From Delphinus delphis (lineage: Eukaryota; Chordata; Mammalia; Artiodactyla; Delphinidae), in the NCBI RefSeq assembly GCF_949987515.2, contig NC_082692.2, positions 88,545,488-88,609,487 of the forward strand: a DNA stretch of 64,000 bases, in the 5' to 3' direction. A program made the position numbers and the translations under genes. The notes beneath the pieces are model-generated. The model ran no database searches, was not told the origin of the DNA, and saw only the letters and a list, made by a program, of their open reading frames with translations. Positions 1-13,600 of this stretch are shown piece by piece; the first letter of the stretch is position 1, and every line of letters starts with the position of its first letter.

Positions 1-559
1 ATACTGGGCAGAGAGTTGTTTTGTACTTCCTCTTAAGCAATTCATTAAAATGTAGATAAATTTTAAGCTCTTTTATTTTAAAGTGGACTAGCTATATATC
101 TTCCACTTTGTTTTCAAATGCAAATGGTTAAGTGTTTTGCATTCTAATCAGTAAACAGCCCTGTGACTAAATCATAATTTAATGATCTCTTCCTAGAGAG
201 ATAATGATGCAAAATTTAGATCTGAAAAGAGGATTCTCATTTTTATCTAATTGGGCTGATCTTTCTGTAAAATCTCTGCAGGCTTTGCAGTTGTGCTAAT
301 AATAAAACCCTGGATGAAATCTACATTATGAAAGATGCTATATTTTTGTTCAGGAATATAAATTATTGAAACATATCTTTATATATGAAATGGTATATAT
401 ATATGGTATTTTTTTGTATGTGTAATAATGTGCATTTTCTCTTGAGTTGGGAGAATTGTCTCAGTTTTATTGGAAGTAAGAGCTAGGGCTTTTTGTTTAA
501 ACAGTCACGTATACTTTAAATAAATTGGAAGAAAAAATAGTCTTTAATATTTACCCACA
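1..559. other. AT-rich stretch, nothing identified
   Basis: Low-GC DNA with short TA-rich runs (for example around 380-410). I see no open frame, RNA gene or recognisable young repeat. Probably intron or intergenic DNA. Confidence 0.5.
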
Positions 560-1295
560 TATTTCCATTTCCAGGGTCTTTATTTCTTTCTAAAGATCTT
601 AGTTTCATCTGGTATCATTTCCCTTCAGCCTTAAAAACTACTTTTAACATTTCTTGTAGTGCAGCTCTGACGGTGATAACCCTCTTTAGTTTTCTTTTAT
701 CTGGAACTATCTTTATCTTGCCTTCATACTTGAAGAATACTTTCACTGGATCTAGACTTCTAGGGTTTTTTTTTTTTTTTCTTTTAGCACTTTAAGCTTG
801 CTATTCATGTGTATGTTATGTGTTGCTTTTCTCTCTGTCTTCTTTCAAGGTTTTCTTTTACTCTTTGTTTTTTAGCAGCTTAATTACTGTGCTCTAGGTG
901 GGGTTTTCTTTGTATTTATTCTGCTATAGCATTGCTGAATTCCTTGAATCTATACATTTCTGACTTGCATCACTTTCGGTAAATCTTTGCCATTATTTCT
1001 TCAAATATATTTTATGCCCCATCTTTCTCTCTTCTTTTGGGACTCCAATTATACACATATTAAGTATTTTGAAGCTGCATTCATTTTTCTCCCTCCAATC
1101 TTGTCTCTCTCTTTGAGGTTGGAAAATTTCTGTTGATCTAGCTGACAGACTGGGTCCTGCCCTCTGGTTAAAAGCTATAAAATAGGAAACTCATCCAGTG
1201 CTGTTTCCTTCCTCTGGGTTTCTACCCTTTCCAGCATCTGCCTGTTTGGGAAAACCTTCCAGCGCTTTCAGTTATTACGTTTATATTCTATCCAT
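560..1295. mobile_element. Old LINE-1 (L1M-class) like fragment
   Basis: The text resembles ancient mammalian LINE-1 sequence: a segment around 645-700 on a short-lived 'tgcagctctg' motif, one around 890-930 reading 'ggttttctttgtatttat', and one around 1000-1060 on 'ttatttcttcaaatat'. It is heavily mutated, with no coding capacity left. Orientation and subfamily cannot be fixed by eye. It forms the target into which the U6-containing insertion went: the flank before 1296 continues after 1803. Confidence 0.4.
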
Positions 1296-1309
1296 TCTTT
1301 ACAGTTTTT
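1296..1309. repeat. TSD, left copy, of U6-containing insertion
   Basis: The 14-bp sequence tctttacagttttt occurs here and, without mismatch, at 1790-1803. In the orientation of the insert the nick site would be TTTTT/AT, close to the L1 endonuclease preference. Confidence 0.75.
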
Positions 1310-1685
1310 TTGTTTGCTTGCTTGTTTTTATTTTATTTTTAAGTTTTTATTATGGAAAATTCAAACATAAGCAAAAGAGAAAAGAGTTTGAGGACCCCCT
1401 CCACCATGACCTGTCACCCAGCTTCCAACAGTTAACTCATAGACAATCTTGTTTCAACAATAATGCTACTTACTCACCCCTCATCCCAGATTATTTTGAA
1501 TGGCTCCCAACATCATATTATTTTGTTTTAAATATATCAGCATGTATCTCTAGATAGGGATTAAAAAAAAAAACCCACAATATCATTATCACAACCACAA
1601 AATTAACAATAATTCCTTAATATTACCAAATATCTAATGAGTATTCAAACCCCCCAGTTCTACATATATATAATTTTTTAAACAG
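1310..1685 (-). mobile_element. Old-L1-like 3' region fused to U6
   Basis: Read on the minus strand, this piece follows directly after the terminal T-run of the U6 copy. It ends in a sequence close to the old LINE-1 3' end motif (minus strand around 1350-1330: 'tttgaattttccataataaa'), then an A-rich tail that appears as a T-rich stretch at 1310-1345 on the plus strand. An exact 14-bp direct repeat (tctttacagttttt) lies immediately left of it at 1296-1309 and right of the U6 copy at 1790-1803. The fragment and U6 therefore look like one retrotransposed unit. The plus-strand open frame at 1198-1557 crosses the insertion border and is not a gene. Confidence 0.5.
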
Positions 1686-1742
1686 AAAAATATGGAACGC
1701 TTCACAAATTTGCATGTCATCCTTGCGCAGGGGCCGTGCTAA

Positions 1743-1783
<41 letters not shown>

Positions 1784-1789
1784 GAGCAC
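1686..1789 (-). pseudogene. U6 snRNA retropseudogene (3-nt deletion)
   Basis: The minus strand reads as a near full-length U6 spliceosomal RNA: the 5' stem-loop start (gtgctcgcttcggcagcaca) at 1789-1770, the ACAGAGA box, the AGC triad and the terminal TTTTT at 1690-1686. Compared with the standard mammalian sequence it lacks three bases directly after or within the ACAGAGA segment and has about three substitutions, two of them CpG to TpG. At 104 nt it matches the usual 107 minus three. The flank beyond the U6 5' end shows no clear PSE plus correctly spaced TATA box, so it is unlikely to be an active Pol III gene. The recognition of U6 is secure; its inactive state is inferred. Confidence 0.9.
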
Positions 1790-1803
1790 TCTTTACAGTT
1801 TTT

Positions 1804-4580
<2,777 letters not shown>

Positions 4581-4592
4581 TGTCACAAGGTC

Positions 4593-4966
4593 CTTTTTTT
4601 TTTTTTTAAATTTTGTTTATTTTTGGCCGCATTGGGTTTTTGTTGCTGCGCATGGGCTTTCTCTAGTTGCAGCGAGCGGGGGCTACTCTTCGTTGCAGTG
4701 CGCGGGCTTCTCATTGCAGTGGCTTCTCTTATCACTGAGCACGGGCTCTAGAGTGTAAGCTCAGTAGTTGTGGCACGTGGGCTCGGTAGTTGTGGCTCGC
4801 GGGCTCGGTAGTTGTGGCTCACGGTCTCCAGAGCACAGGCTCAGTAGTTGTGGAGCACGGGGTTAGTTGCCCTGTGGCATGTGGGATCCTTCTGGACAAG
4901 GGCTCAAACCCATGTCCCTGCACTGGCAGGCAGATTCTTAACCACTGTGCCACCAGGGAAGTCCCC
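4593..4966 (-). mobile_element. Long CHR-type SINE
   Basis: A minus-strand tRNA-derived SINE. Its tRNA-like head ends at the right (complement of 'cttccctggtgg', 4947-4962) and its tail is the T-run at the left (4593-4605). Twelve-base flanks tgtcacaaggtc (4581-4592) and tgccacaaggtc (4967-4978) form a TSD with one mismatch. The body carries three tandem 22-bp units at 4759-4780, 4781-4802 and 4803-4824, plus a fourth at 4839-4860. All overlapping open frames (4497-5102) are by-products of this SINE. Confidence 0.9.
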
Positions 4967-4978
4967 TGCCACAAGGTC

Positions 4979-7244
4979 TTACATTAAGGAGAGCCACTGG
5001 TTCTCTCCTTTTTCTCTAACATGTTTACTTCATGTTGACAGTGGTAAAACCTATTGTCCAAAATCAACTGGACAAAATAGACAGGGAAAAAGGATAAACT
5101 AAGTCCTTTACTTCGACTAAACTATTTGTCTCTGTAAATGTCAGAGACAAATACCCTTATTCTTGTGGTATCACTCACCATTTGACTATTCAGCCTACGT
5201 TTATTTGCTGTAGCAGAATTGGAATAAATAAAATTATCTTCCAAGATGGCAGTGGCTTGTCATATTCTAAAATGACACAAGATTAAAAACTAGGAGATCT
5301 TTCAATTTTTTCTAGGCCACTAACCGATTGTACAACCTTGAGAAAATTTGTGAACCTTACCCATCTCAGGTATCAATATAAAAAGAAGTTGTAGGAGAAT
5401 ATTTTATCTGAGGTCCCTATCAGATTGAAAAGATTTTATATTATGTTGGAAGTAGAGAGGTTTAGATGAAATTCCCACCCTCCCAAAATACCAGTGTTTT
5501 CCCGCAATAAATGTGAATTCATTCTATAACACAGTTCACAGGTCTTTGAGACAAAATTTGATTGACTAGGACTTTAGGGCAATCACCAATAGGAAAGTGA
5601 GCTGGCCATAATTGTCAGTTGGGCGTTTCTGGTTGGAGGATAGGAAATCTTTCTGATCTCCACAAGAAATCAACAAATGCCCTGAAGCCTGAGATTTGGC
5701 AAAATACAAGCAATGTCTTAGCTATGTAAGTATAATGTTATTAATGACCATAACATTAGCTAGCCCTTTTAGAATCCAGTTAAAGTATCTGGTTCCATGA
5801 CCTCCTAAGGGTGAATCACACATATTAATGATCCACAGAATGAAATACAAGATTTTATCTTTTTATTTGTTCCAGAATTATTGCCCTTTGATTTTTAACA
5901 CATGTCGTTTGTTCTCACATTAAAGGACAGGTTAAAGGAGTATCGACTCTGTCATTTTAAGTCCTCAGAGTTAATACGGTCTTCTTTAGCTTGATTAATA
6001 TCTAAGCCGAAGGTGGCTGCTTTGTACTTCCAAGGTTTCCTTTGAGAGTTTATCCCTCAGTGGAACATCCGGCTTTCCTTTTTTATAGCAGTTGGCCAGA
6101 AAACCTCTGTCGATCTGTGACTATTCTGAACTGATAGACTGAAATGCCATTTCCAAAACTACAGCTCTTCTGCTAAACAATTTTTTCTAGGAGTGATGCC
6201 ATATCCCTAGCTACTGGGCTTTGCCAAAAGGCAGTATTCCTCCAATGGCCCTACTCTGGGAATGATACCAAATGATGGTTCAGGCCGGGGTAAGTAGTAA
6301 ATTAGCAGTAAAAGCTAAAAAATACCCCAGCTTTTAATACCTTTTCTCTTTTTTCCAGATGACTGGCCTATCTCTCTCACCTTCTGCTTCTATTCATGAA
6401 AGAACTCCTTTTCTCCCCTTCATTTGTGATTTAATAGTTGAATTTTTATTTTACGTGGTGTTCCTCCATTGTGAGAGAGCAATTCACACCTTTCAAGGCT
6501 AATGCAATCAAATTTTTACGTGACATAAGTATCTAGTCTTTCTGCAGCACCCACGTGCAAAGGCGTGATGCCTGATAGATTAGGATTGTTTGTAGAGTGG
6601 GAAATGTGCTGAATAAAGTGTCAGACAGGAGAATGGGAGCCAAGAGAGGGTTTCAAAGCAGCAAGTTTCTTGGGACAGGAAAGCCTAGATTGGTTGCCTG
6701 CCCTTAAATATGTATTAAAAATAAGAACTTATCCTTGGAGGTAAGAGCTATGAGGTGTTTCTTGGATGTGGAAGTTTAAGTCATTGCCTCCATTTTGTAT
6801 TCCTTTAAAAAAAAAACTTCCTTTAGTTGGCTAAAATACTTTCTTGTTCTCAATACTGTTTTCCTTTCTTGGTTAATCATTTGCCTGTCTTCCTCCCTCT
6901 CTTCCTTCCTCCTACCGTCTGTCCCTCCCTTTCTTCCCTTTTCCTTACCTATCTTTTTCTTCTTTCTCACTTCTTTCTTAAAATGTAGCTGCCTGGAGTA
7001 AAGTTTTTTGTGTATATGTTGACTTAATGGCTGTCCCTGGTAAGCCACGGGTTCACTCTTTGGGTATTTCCTAATTTATATGCAGTGCCAGAGGCTCAGA
7101 AGTATGTTATTGTTATTTTCCTTTCAATAAAAACCCATATTTAAGAGCTGACACTTCATCTTCTTGTTTCAGGTATTATACTTTGGTATTCTTTTATATA
7201 TCTTTGGGCAGTTGATTTAAAAAGACGCAACTGGCCTTGCCTGT
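4979..7244. other. Unique intergenic or intronic DNA
   Basis: No gene recognised. The overlapping open frames at 6776-7048 and 6795-7001 are produced by the polypyrimidine tract at about 6865-6985 and are not coding candidates. Confidence 0.4.
6865..6985. repeat. Polypyrimidine (C/T-rich) tract
   Basis: About 120 bases are nearly all C and T on the plus strand, with irregular CTTCC, TCCC and TTTCT motifs and few purine interruptions. Such purine/pyrimidine-biased tracts can form triplex DNA, but nothing here shows that this one does. Confidence 0.7.
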
Positions 7245-7325
7245 TGAATTTTCCACTGTACCCTAGCACCTAGGACAATGACTGATAAACAGTAGGTGCT
7301 CAATAAACATTTGTTTTTAAAATAA
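7245..7325 (+). mobile_element. L2 or MIR 3' end fragment
   Basis: The segment resembles the conserved L2/MIR tail: 'cctagcacctaggacaatg', then 'agtaggtgctcaataaaca', then 'tttgttttt'. It is short and old. Confidence 0.5.
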
Positions 7326-8739
7326 TGATCCAGATGTCAAGCAAACTCATCATAGAGAAAAGAAGAACAATATGTTTCAGTATTCTGTTGGTTTGGCCAG
7401 GATGGAGTTCTGAGTCTTTTGCTCAGCAGATGTTTATCCAGAAGGTGGTAAACTCCCGAGATCAACTTAGCTTTGTGTCTCCTTGACCTTGGAAATGTTT
7501 TCCTACAGACACAGTATTTTCCCTGTTGGAATTTTATTCAATATTCTATCTTTGTTTCTACTTTAGAAGACATGCCACGTGAATAATGAGGCCTCAGGCA
7601 AAGAAATTACTCCAGCAGTTCAATTTAAACTCAGGACAAATCCTGCCCTCACTTGCATTTGCAATTTGCGATGCAGTCAGTAAGAACTATGCCCACACAT
7701 GAACTGACAGAATTGGGGCTTCAAGGTTAGCAATTATTAAAATTAAAAGTTCATTTATTCCTTTTCAAAATATTTTATTCAGTTGCTTCTGAAGCTGAAT
7801 CCTGAGTTGCCTTCCCCTTGCTGCTCACTATAGTGGCATCCAGCTCTGAGGGTAGCTCACAGCTCTAAATGTCCTCATTGTTCAATGCACTAGATGAGAA
7901 CAAAACCAGACTGTAAGGTCAATCTCACTGCCTTACTAGAGTAAAAATTAGAAGTCAATGATTCTCTAACCATCAAAGAGAACTTAAATTCAACAGGATT
8001 TTTTAAAAAAAAAACGTAGTACTGTGTGAAAATTTTGGAAAATATGATCACGGTGGAGAAAAAAATGAAAGGGGTATATAAACCACTTATACTGCAAGGA
8101 CTGTAACTTTCCCAGATTAATTTTGGAATCCTAAAATAAAATTTGCTTTTTTTGGTGGAATTGATAAGGCATCAGAAGTGGCCTTTTGCAATGGAAATAA
8201 GCACGCAGGGCTTTCTTCTACTTTATAATAGTGAATTAATACAGAATAAATAGGAAAAAAATGTTAGGGAACAATATGGTAAAATTATAGACCGTAAGTG
8301 TTAGAACAATGTTTTTAAAATGGTAACAGAAGAAGGTGCGTAAATTTATGTATACAATAATTTGGCAGTTTATGGAAGTAGCATCATTTGTAAATTAAAT
8401 AGCACGCCCCATCACGCCTCTAAATGAGGAAGGAAAGCAAAAAGAATTATTTTTAATAGGTCCATGGCATCACACTCCTTCAACACGCAGCACTGAGAGA
8501 AAACCAGACTGGCGACCCGTGTCTGGAATATGTACTGACTGGAACTCTCGGGAGGAGGAGGGGTTTCTTTAAAATTTCTTTTTTCCAGACAAAAGGGGCA
8601 GCGATCTTTTGACCTCTTTGACCATAGATGTGGAAAATGGCGAGCAAAGTTTTGGCTTCGTCCCTTGCTTTTCACCATGAAATAAAAGTCTTAAGCCTGT
8701 AACTCTCCCTGTCCCACGGGAGTGTGCAAAGGGAAGGAA
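7326..8739. other. Unique DNA upstream of CpG island
   Basis: AT-rich DNA that turns more GC-rich after about 8450. No repeat recognised. The minus-strand open frame at 8412-8678 has no recognisable domain; if the island drives a minus-strand transcript this region would be its first transcribed part. Confidence 0.35.
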
Positions 8740-8874
8740 AATAAGCGGCGTGGGTGAGGGGTAGCGGAGCAGAACCAGCGGAGAGAGGAGAGGCGCGAAC
8801 CAGCCTCTACCGGGTGGGCGTGGAACGGAGCGCAAGCCAGAACAGGTCCGCGTCCTCTCGGCCACTGCCGGCGG

Positions 8875-8884
8875 TGGGCGGGGC
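8875..8884 (+). promoter_or_regulatory. GC box (Sp1/KLF type)
   Basis: tgggcggggc is a full GC-box core in the left part of the CpG island. A reverse-orientation partner, gccccgccccc, lies at 9288-9298. Confidence 0.5.
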
Positions 8885-9146
8885 GCGGCGGTATCTCCGC
8901 GGGCAGACCCGCGTGCAGATCAGCTGGGAGCGGCCGGCCAGAAACTCCCGTGGATCTGCCGGGAGCTACTGGACCCCCACGTCCCTCTGCCGTTCCAAGC
9001 CAGCCTGAGGGAGAGGTTTTCCCGAGGGAAGGTACCGAACGGATCTGGTGCAGGAAGCGACTCAGGTGTGTCCGGGGTGAGGGTCAGTTTGCGTTTGTTT
9101 CGTTAGCCCTGGGGGCTCCCCAAATCTTTGAGCGAGACAGCAGGAG

Positions 9147-9155
9147 GGTAAGTGG
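9147..9155 (+). other. Strong splice donor inside CpG island
   Basis: The sequence caggagg|gtaagtgg matches the vertebrate U1 donor consensus across six intronic bases. The exon would end at 9147. A short open frame starting at 8950 crosses it, but its product is not recognised, so the exon may be non-coding 5' UTR. Confidence 0.45.
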
Positions 9156-10402
9156 TTTGCTTCTGGGGGGAGGGGGTCAACTCCTTATGGGTCGGAGATG
9201 GTGTGCAATCAGGGCTCCGTTGTTGCACGAAGTAGGGTGGTCCGAGGTCCCTCAGCCTTAAACCAGTTAGAGACACCCCCTTTCCCAGCCCCGCCCCCTG
9301 GAGGCTGAGGCTGGATTCAGACCCCTCCGGTCAGTCGGACGGAGTAAACGGGTCCTCGAATCCTCCGGCTCCCACTTTCTCCGCCTGGTCACGGGTAGGT
9401 TGACCCTCTTGTCTTTCCTCCAACCTCCCTTACCAGCATCTCTTCCTACCCTCTGGAGAGGATTCCAGACCCTCCTGGAGATTCCAGCCCTCTCCCGAGA
9501 GGGGGCTGCGAGGACCAGCTGGGTTTGGGGTCAGTCCTGGCTTCACTCCTCTCTGCCCCTTACCATCTCTTGGGTCGTAAGGCTCAGTTCTCTTCCGCCA
9601 ACACCCCCGCCCCACTGTCTTGCTCCCACTCTCAGGGGAGGATTCCAGATCCCGCTGGGGTTCGGTACGCGACGCCAGCTGGAAAAGGGAGATCTGTGGA
9701 CAGCTGGGTTGGGGGGCGAGAAAACTGGGAGGGTTAGGAGCTCCACCTCCCCAGGCCACCGAGGGGGCGAGGGGTCAGGCTGGGGGCGTGTTGCCATGGC
9801 TCCCTGGTAGCGAAGCTGAGGGAGCTAGAGATGCCAGTCATGGAAGGTCCCTTCTTCCTCTTTGTGCCTCTCCTCCTTCCTTTTTTTTTTTCTTTTTTTT
9901 TTGAGTGAGAGTGTGCGTGGGGAGGGAGCAGGGAGAAAGTGATTAATTTGGAGAGCAGAGACTGGAGCCAGGAGGCTGGGGAACGCTAGCCAGTCTCTTC
10001 ATTCCCACTCCTTTTGCCCGCTGCGAGCCTCACTTTCTCATGCAAGGGCAGGACGGAGGAATTCCTGCGACAAGCCAGGGCCCAAGAAGCCTCCGCCGCG
10101 CTAGCTCAGGTACCCACGCCCGGAGCCGCGCCCTGGGGCGAGCGCAGGGTGGGTGGTCGGGCTGTCCGCCGAAGGGCGGGCAGGGGAAGGGGTGGGAGGT
10201 GAGCGGCTGAAGGCGGGTGTGTAGTGACACAGCAGGGCGGCAAGGCGGGGAGGAAGATCCAGGTCCAGCCCAACTCGAGGGGCGCGGGGTTCCAGCCCCG
10301 CCCGCGTGAGCTCCCAAAGAGCGCCCAGAGCTGGCAAGCGGCGCCTGGCACGCGCGCGCGCGATGGCGCGCTCACGGGAACGCCCCAGGTGGGGGGCACA
10401 TT

Positions 10403-10414
10403 TGCGCGTGCGCG
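10403..10414 (-). promoter_or_regulatory. NRF1-type binding site
   Basis: The minus strand reads cgcgcacgcgca, matching the palindromic NRF1 consensus YGCGCAYGCGCR at every position. It lies near the right edge of the CpG island, where such sites are common in housekeeping promoters. Binding is inferred, not shown. Confidence 0.5.
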
Positions 10415-10514
10415 CGGAGGTGGGCAACTGGTGAGCCACCTGGGCTCGTGCAAGGCAAAGGCTCTCGCCGTGCTCACGTGCGTTCGAATTTCAGGTCCAT
10501 GGTCTCTGAGATGT

Positions 10515-10690
10515 GTGCTTTTGGACGAGACATTTATCGACCCCGTACCCCAGTTTCCCCTTTTGAATAATAGGGATAATATCAGTACCTTCCTTTTAGG
10601 GTTTTTGAGCGCCTGGAATGAGATAATTCCAGTAGACAGTTTAGCTCAGTGTCTGATGCATAATAAACACTAAAAGTTATGGTTGCTGAC
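10515..10690 (+). mobile_element. MIR SINE
   Basis: The core follows the MIR consensus order: 'ccccagtttcccc', 'aatagggataat', 'agtacct', 'gcctggaatgagataa', then a 'gcataataaacac' tail. It abuts the right edge of the CpG island. Old and diverged. Confidence 0.6.
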
Positions 10691-13600
10691 GCCGTTACTT
10701 TTATTATAAGTTAGTCCTCAATTAGATACGGCGTGTTCTCATTACTCTGCATTTTTATTCAAGGCAAAATACTAATTTCTACTTTTGGAGACCATCAATT
10801 GACATTAATATTACTGGCCAGTCCTACTCCTACAAAGCGTTGCTTTGGAGCAGATTGGAAGATATAAACTGACCAACTGGATGGAGAGAGAAGCTTAGAA
10901 AGCTACTGGGGGAAACTTTTAGTGACAAGAAAAAAACAGTTGCTTTTACCGCTTTGTGTGTAAAAATGTTTCCTCTTTCACCTGCTAATGTTGCAATTGG
11001 CTTTGTCTTAATTTCATTCTCTTTATAATGGACCACCCTGTGGCTTTCAAAATTTAACTTGGTTGTAGAGTCTAGTGTGTAACATGGCTTTCCATTTTAT
11101 GGCCTGAAGTGCTGCAGTGGACTCACCTCTAGGAACGGCAGGGCACACAGTGTATAATCATTCCTCACAAGCTCCTGAATACTGTCAGTGAATAAATGGA
11201 GACAAATAATTATGTCTAGGCAGGTGTGAGTACTGGCTAAGAAAGTTCATTAAAATCTCTTTCCGAGCATGTTTGTACTCTTCACTGCAGAAGTGCAGGA
11301 CTGTGATGATTAATCTGTGTTTTCCAGATTGTTCTCTGTTGCATCTTATGGGCCCTTCCCTTTAAAGAAAAGGCTACGGACGTTTATTACTACTCTTGGT
11401 TATATAGGTGCTCCAACATATCTGGTGATGAGCAAACTATACACCCCATTGACCTAATTACAGGTCTGACAGGATTTGATATTGCACATAATGTATTTAT
11501 TACCTTAAAGTTAATTCATCTCATTAAATGAAGTAGTATTAAATTCATTTTTAAATTACTTGCTTATTAAAATATTGGCAAGTTTTGATGAAGCTGAAGC
11601 AAGTAAAACCAGACAGATGTCACCGTCACAAAGCTCCTTATGATTTTACAAAATAGACCTCACCTAGGAAAATGTTTGCTGGATAGGAGCTTGATTTTTA
11701 TAGTTAACTTCTGAATTCTTTGAAGATAGCAGGTTGTTTGACCCAAAATTGCTTTTTTGAAATATTTTAGCCTGATTCATTTTTTTTTAATGGAGAATTA
11801 TAAATAAAAGTAATGATTTAAGACTGATTTAAGATTCTACTAGTTTTTATCTCATAAAAGAAAATTAAGTAATAGAGGGTAGCTAATGGCATTAGATTTG
11901 AAGAAATGAGTGTCAGGAAGCTCTGTGAATATCAATTCAGATAGCAGAGTATTGAGTCAAGTTTGACTTTTGCACGACAACCAACACCCCCTTCTTCACA
12001 GTGAATATGTCATCTTTAAAGGGTGCCTTGAGGAATTAGTGTGACAGCTTGCCTGAAATTCATGTGATCATTTACACATTCTTTCCCAGGAGCATTGGCA
12101 TTAAATGTTTCATTTATTGGAAATTATTTTGCACTTTGACTTATGACAGCCAGCAGTGCCATAGAGTCTAATACTTTTTAGAAACAAAATTTAGCTTTTC
12201 ACTATTTTGTATTTTCCCTAAAAATTTAAGCAGTAATGCACATGGAAAGTTTAAGTTAGGCTGAAGACAAAGGGTAAAAATAAAAACCCATGACAGATCC
12301 AGAAGTGTTGAGTCCTGAATCTGGGGAGCTAATTGACATGCTAAGGTATAATCTAGAGGACCAACCTGTCTCTATACCAAGGCTGTTTTCAATGATGTAC
12401 TGTATTATCTGATTCAATCAGTGTTCCTTGTTATTTTTTCAAAACGAGACCGAGAATACTATATTTTCAATTATGAACATTTTGATTACAGCTTCATTCT
12501 AACTAACTAATTCCGTATGAAGGGAATGCAATTATTATGGTGATTTACATACAATATGCTAAATTAACACGGCTAGTGAGTGAAAGCCTAATATTCTTTC
12601 TTTTCATTCCTGGAAAAATATTGTGCTAAGCATTCTTTCAAAGAAAAGATTACAGTATTCTCCGGCATTTTATGTCTACCTACAAGTAGAATTGTCATTG
12701 AGCTATTTTCTTTGCTATTAAAGTGAAATCTCTCACATTTTGGCAATCCCGTGCCTCTATCCCTTTTTTGGGGGGGAGAGGGTAGAGAATGGAAACAGTT
12801 CTCAATTTAATTAGTTATGGTGATTTCTCCTTTCTCTACATCTTTATTGGAGGAAAGATTCTGTATTTTCTGATTTGGGAATCTGGTTAAAACCTTAAAC
12901 ATTACTGATTACTGCAGTTTATTTTATGTGTCGCACTAGTATAGTTAGTTAATTATAGCTTTCTCATTAGCACCATGTAGAGAATAATGAATTAACACAT
13001 CTCTTTGATCAAAAGAACATCTAAGTTTATCTTCTGAGAATAGAAGTATTATTGTGTTACCGAAAGTCACTGTAATTTTCCCAAGAAACAAATCGGTTGG
13101 AATTCTCTAGCACTGGGATAAGAAGCTTGATGAATGAGGGAGTAGAGCAGTGGTTGCTTGGCAACCTAACACTATTCTGCAATTTCTCCTGGTATATTTA
13201 TCCAGTAAACTAGAAAATTCTGTTTTGTTAACGAATGTTTTTAGTCAGTGCACAAATAGACCATAACTAATTTAGATTTTATGTATTGTGGATGAAAAAT
13301 GATCCTGCTTACCTTTCCACTGTGTTTAGATAGTAAAAATACAAAGAGAATATTCTGTTTTCAGTTTTTAAAAATTTTCCGTAAAAACTGTTTACTTAAT
13401 TTTCACATTAGTTTATTACTACCAAAAGATTGCAACTTGTGTACCTCTTTGGAAGTCAAATTATTGGGAGTGTGTGTGTCTGTGTGTGTGTGTATGTGTG
13501 TATGTTAAAATTGTGTGTACACAATTTTTCAGTAAGAATCAGAAATAAATTTCGAACTGAGGTGAAGTCTTCAAAAGTCATGACTGACATGATAATTTGG

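Larger units (their letters stand above)
8740..10480. promoter_or_regulatory. CpG island, candidate promoter and first exon
   Basis: CpG dinucleotides are dense here and rare on both sides, the signature of an unmethylated promoter island. It holds GC boxes (tgggcggggc at 8875-8884; gccccgccccc at 9288-9298), a perfect NRF1-type site (10403-10414) and alternating C/G runs. A strong plus-strand splice donor (ggagg|gtaagt) has its exon end at 9147. Weaker donors follow positions 9031, 9065 and 10109. On the minus strand 'gtaagg' donors lie at about 9555 and 9430, so direction is undecided. Many open frames occur here (8569-10673) because GC-rich DNA has few stops; none has a recognisable domain. 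The gene it serves is not identified. Confidence 0.75.

Noticed and set aside
1198..1557. 119-codon plus-strand frame
   Set aside because: It crosses the left TSD of the U6-containing insertion, so it joins unrelated sequences.
1686..1789. Functional U6 gene
   Set aside because: Three-base deletion in a key segment, no convincing upstream PSE/TATA, and retro-insertion hallmarks.
4759..4860. Repeats spaced like a CRISPR array
   Set aside because: The 22-bp units are directly tandem without spacers, inside a mammalian SINE.
9400..10673. Open frames of up to 149 codons in the CpG island
   Set aside because: GC-rich DNA is poor in stop codons; frames are open on both strands and none gives a recognisable protein.
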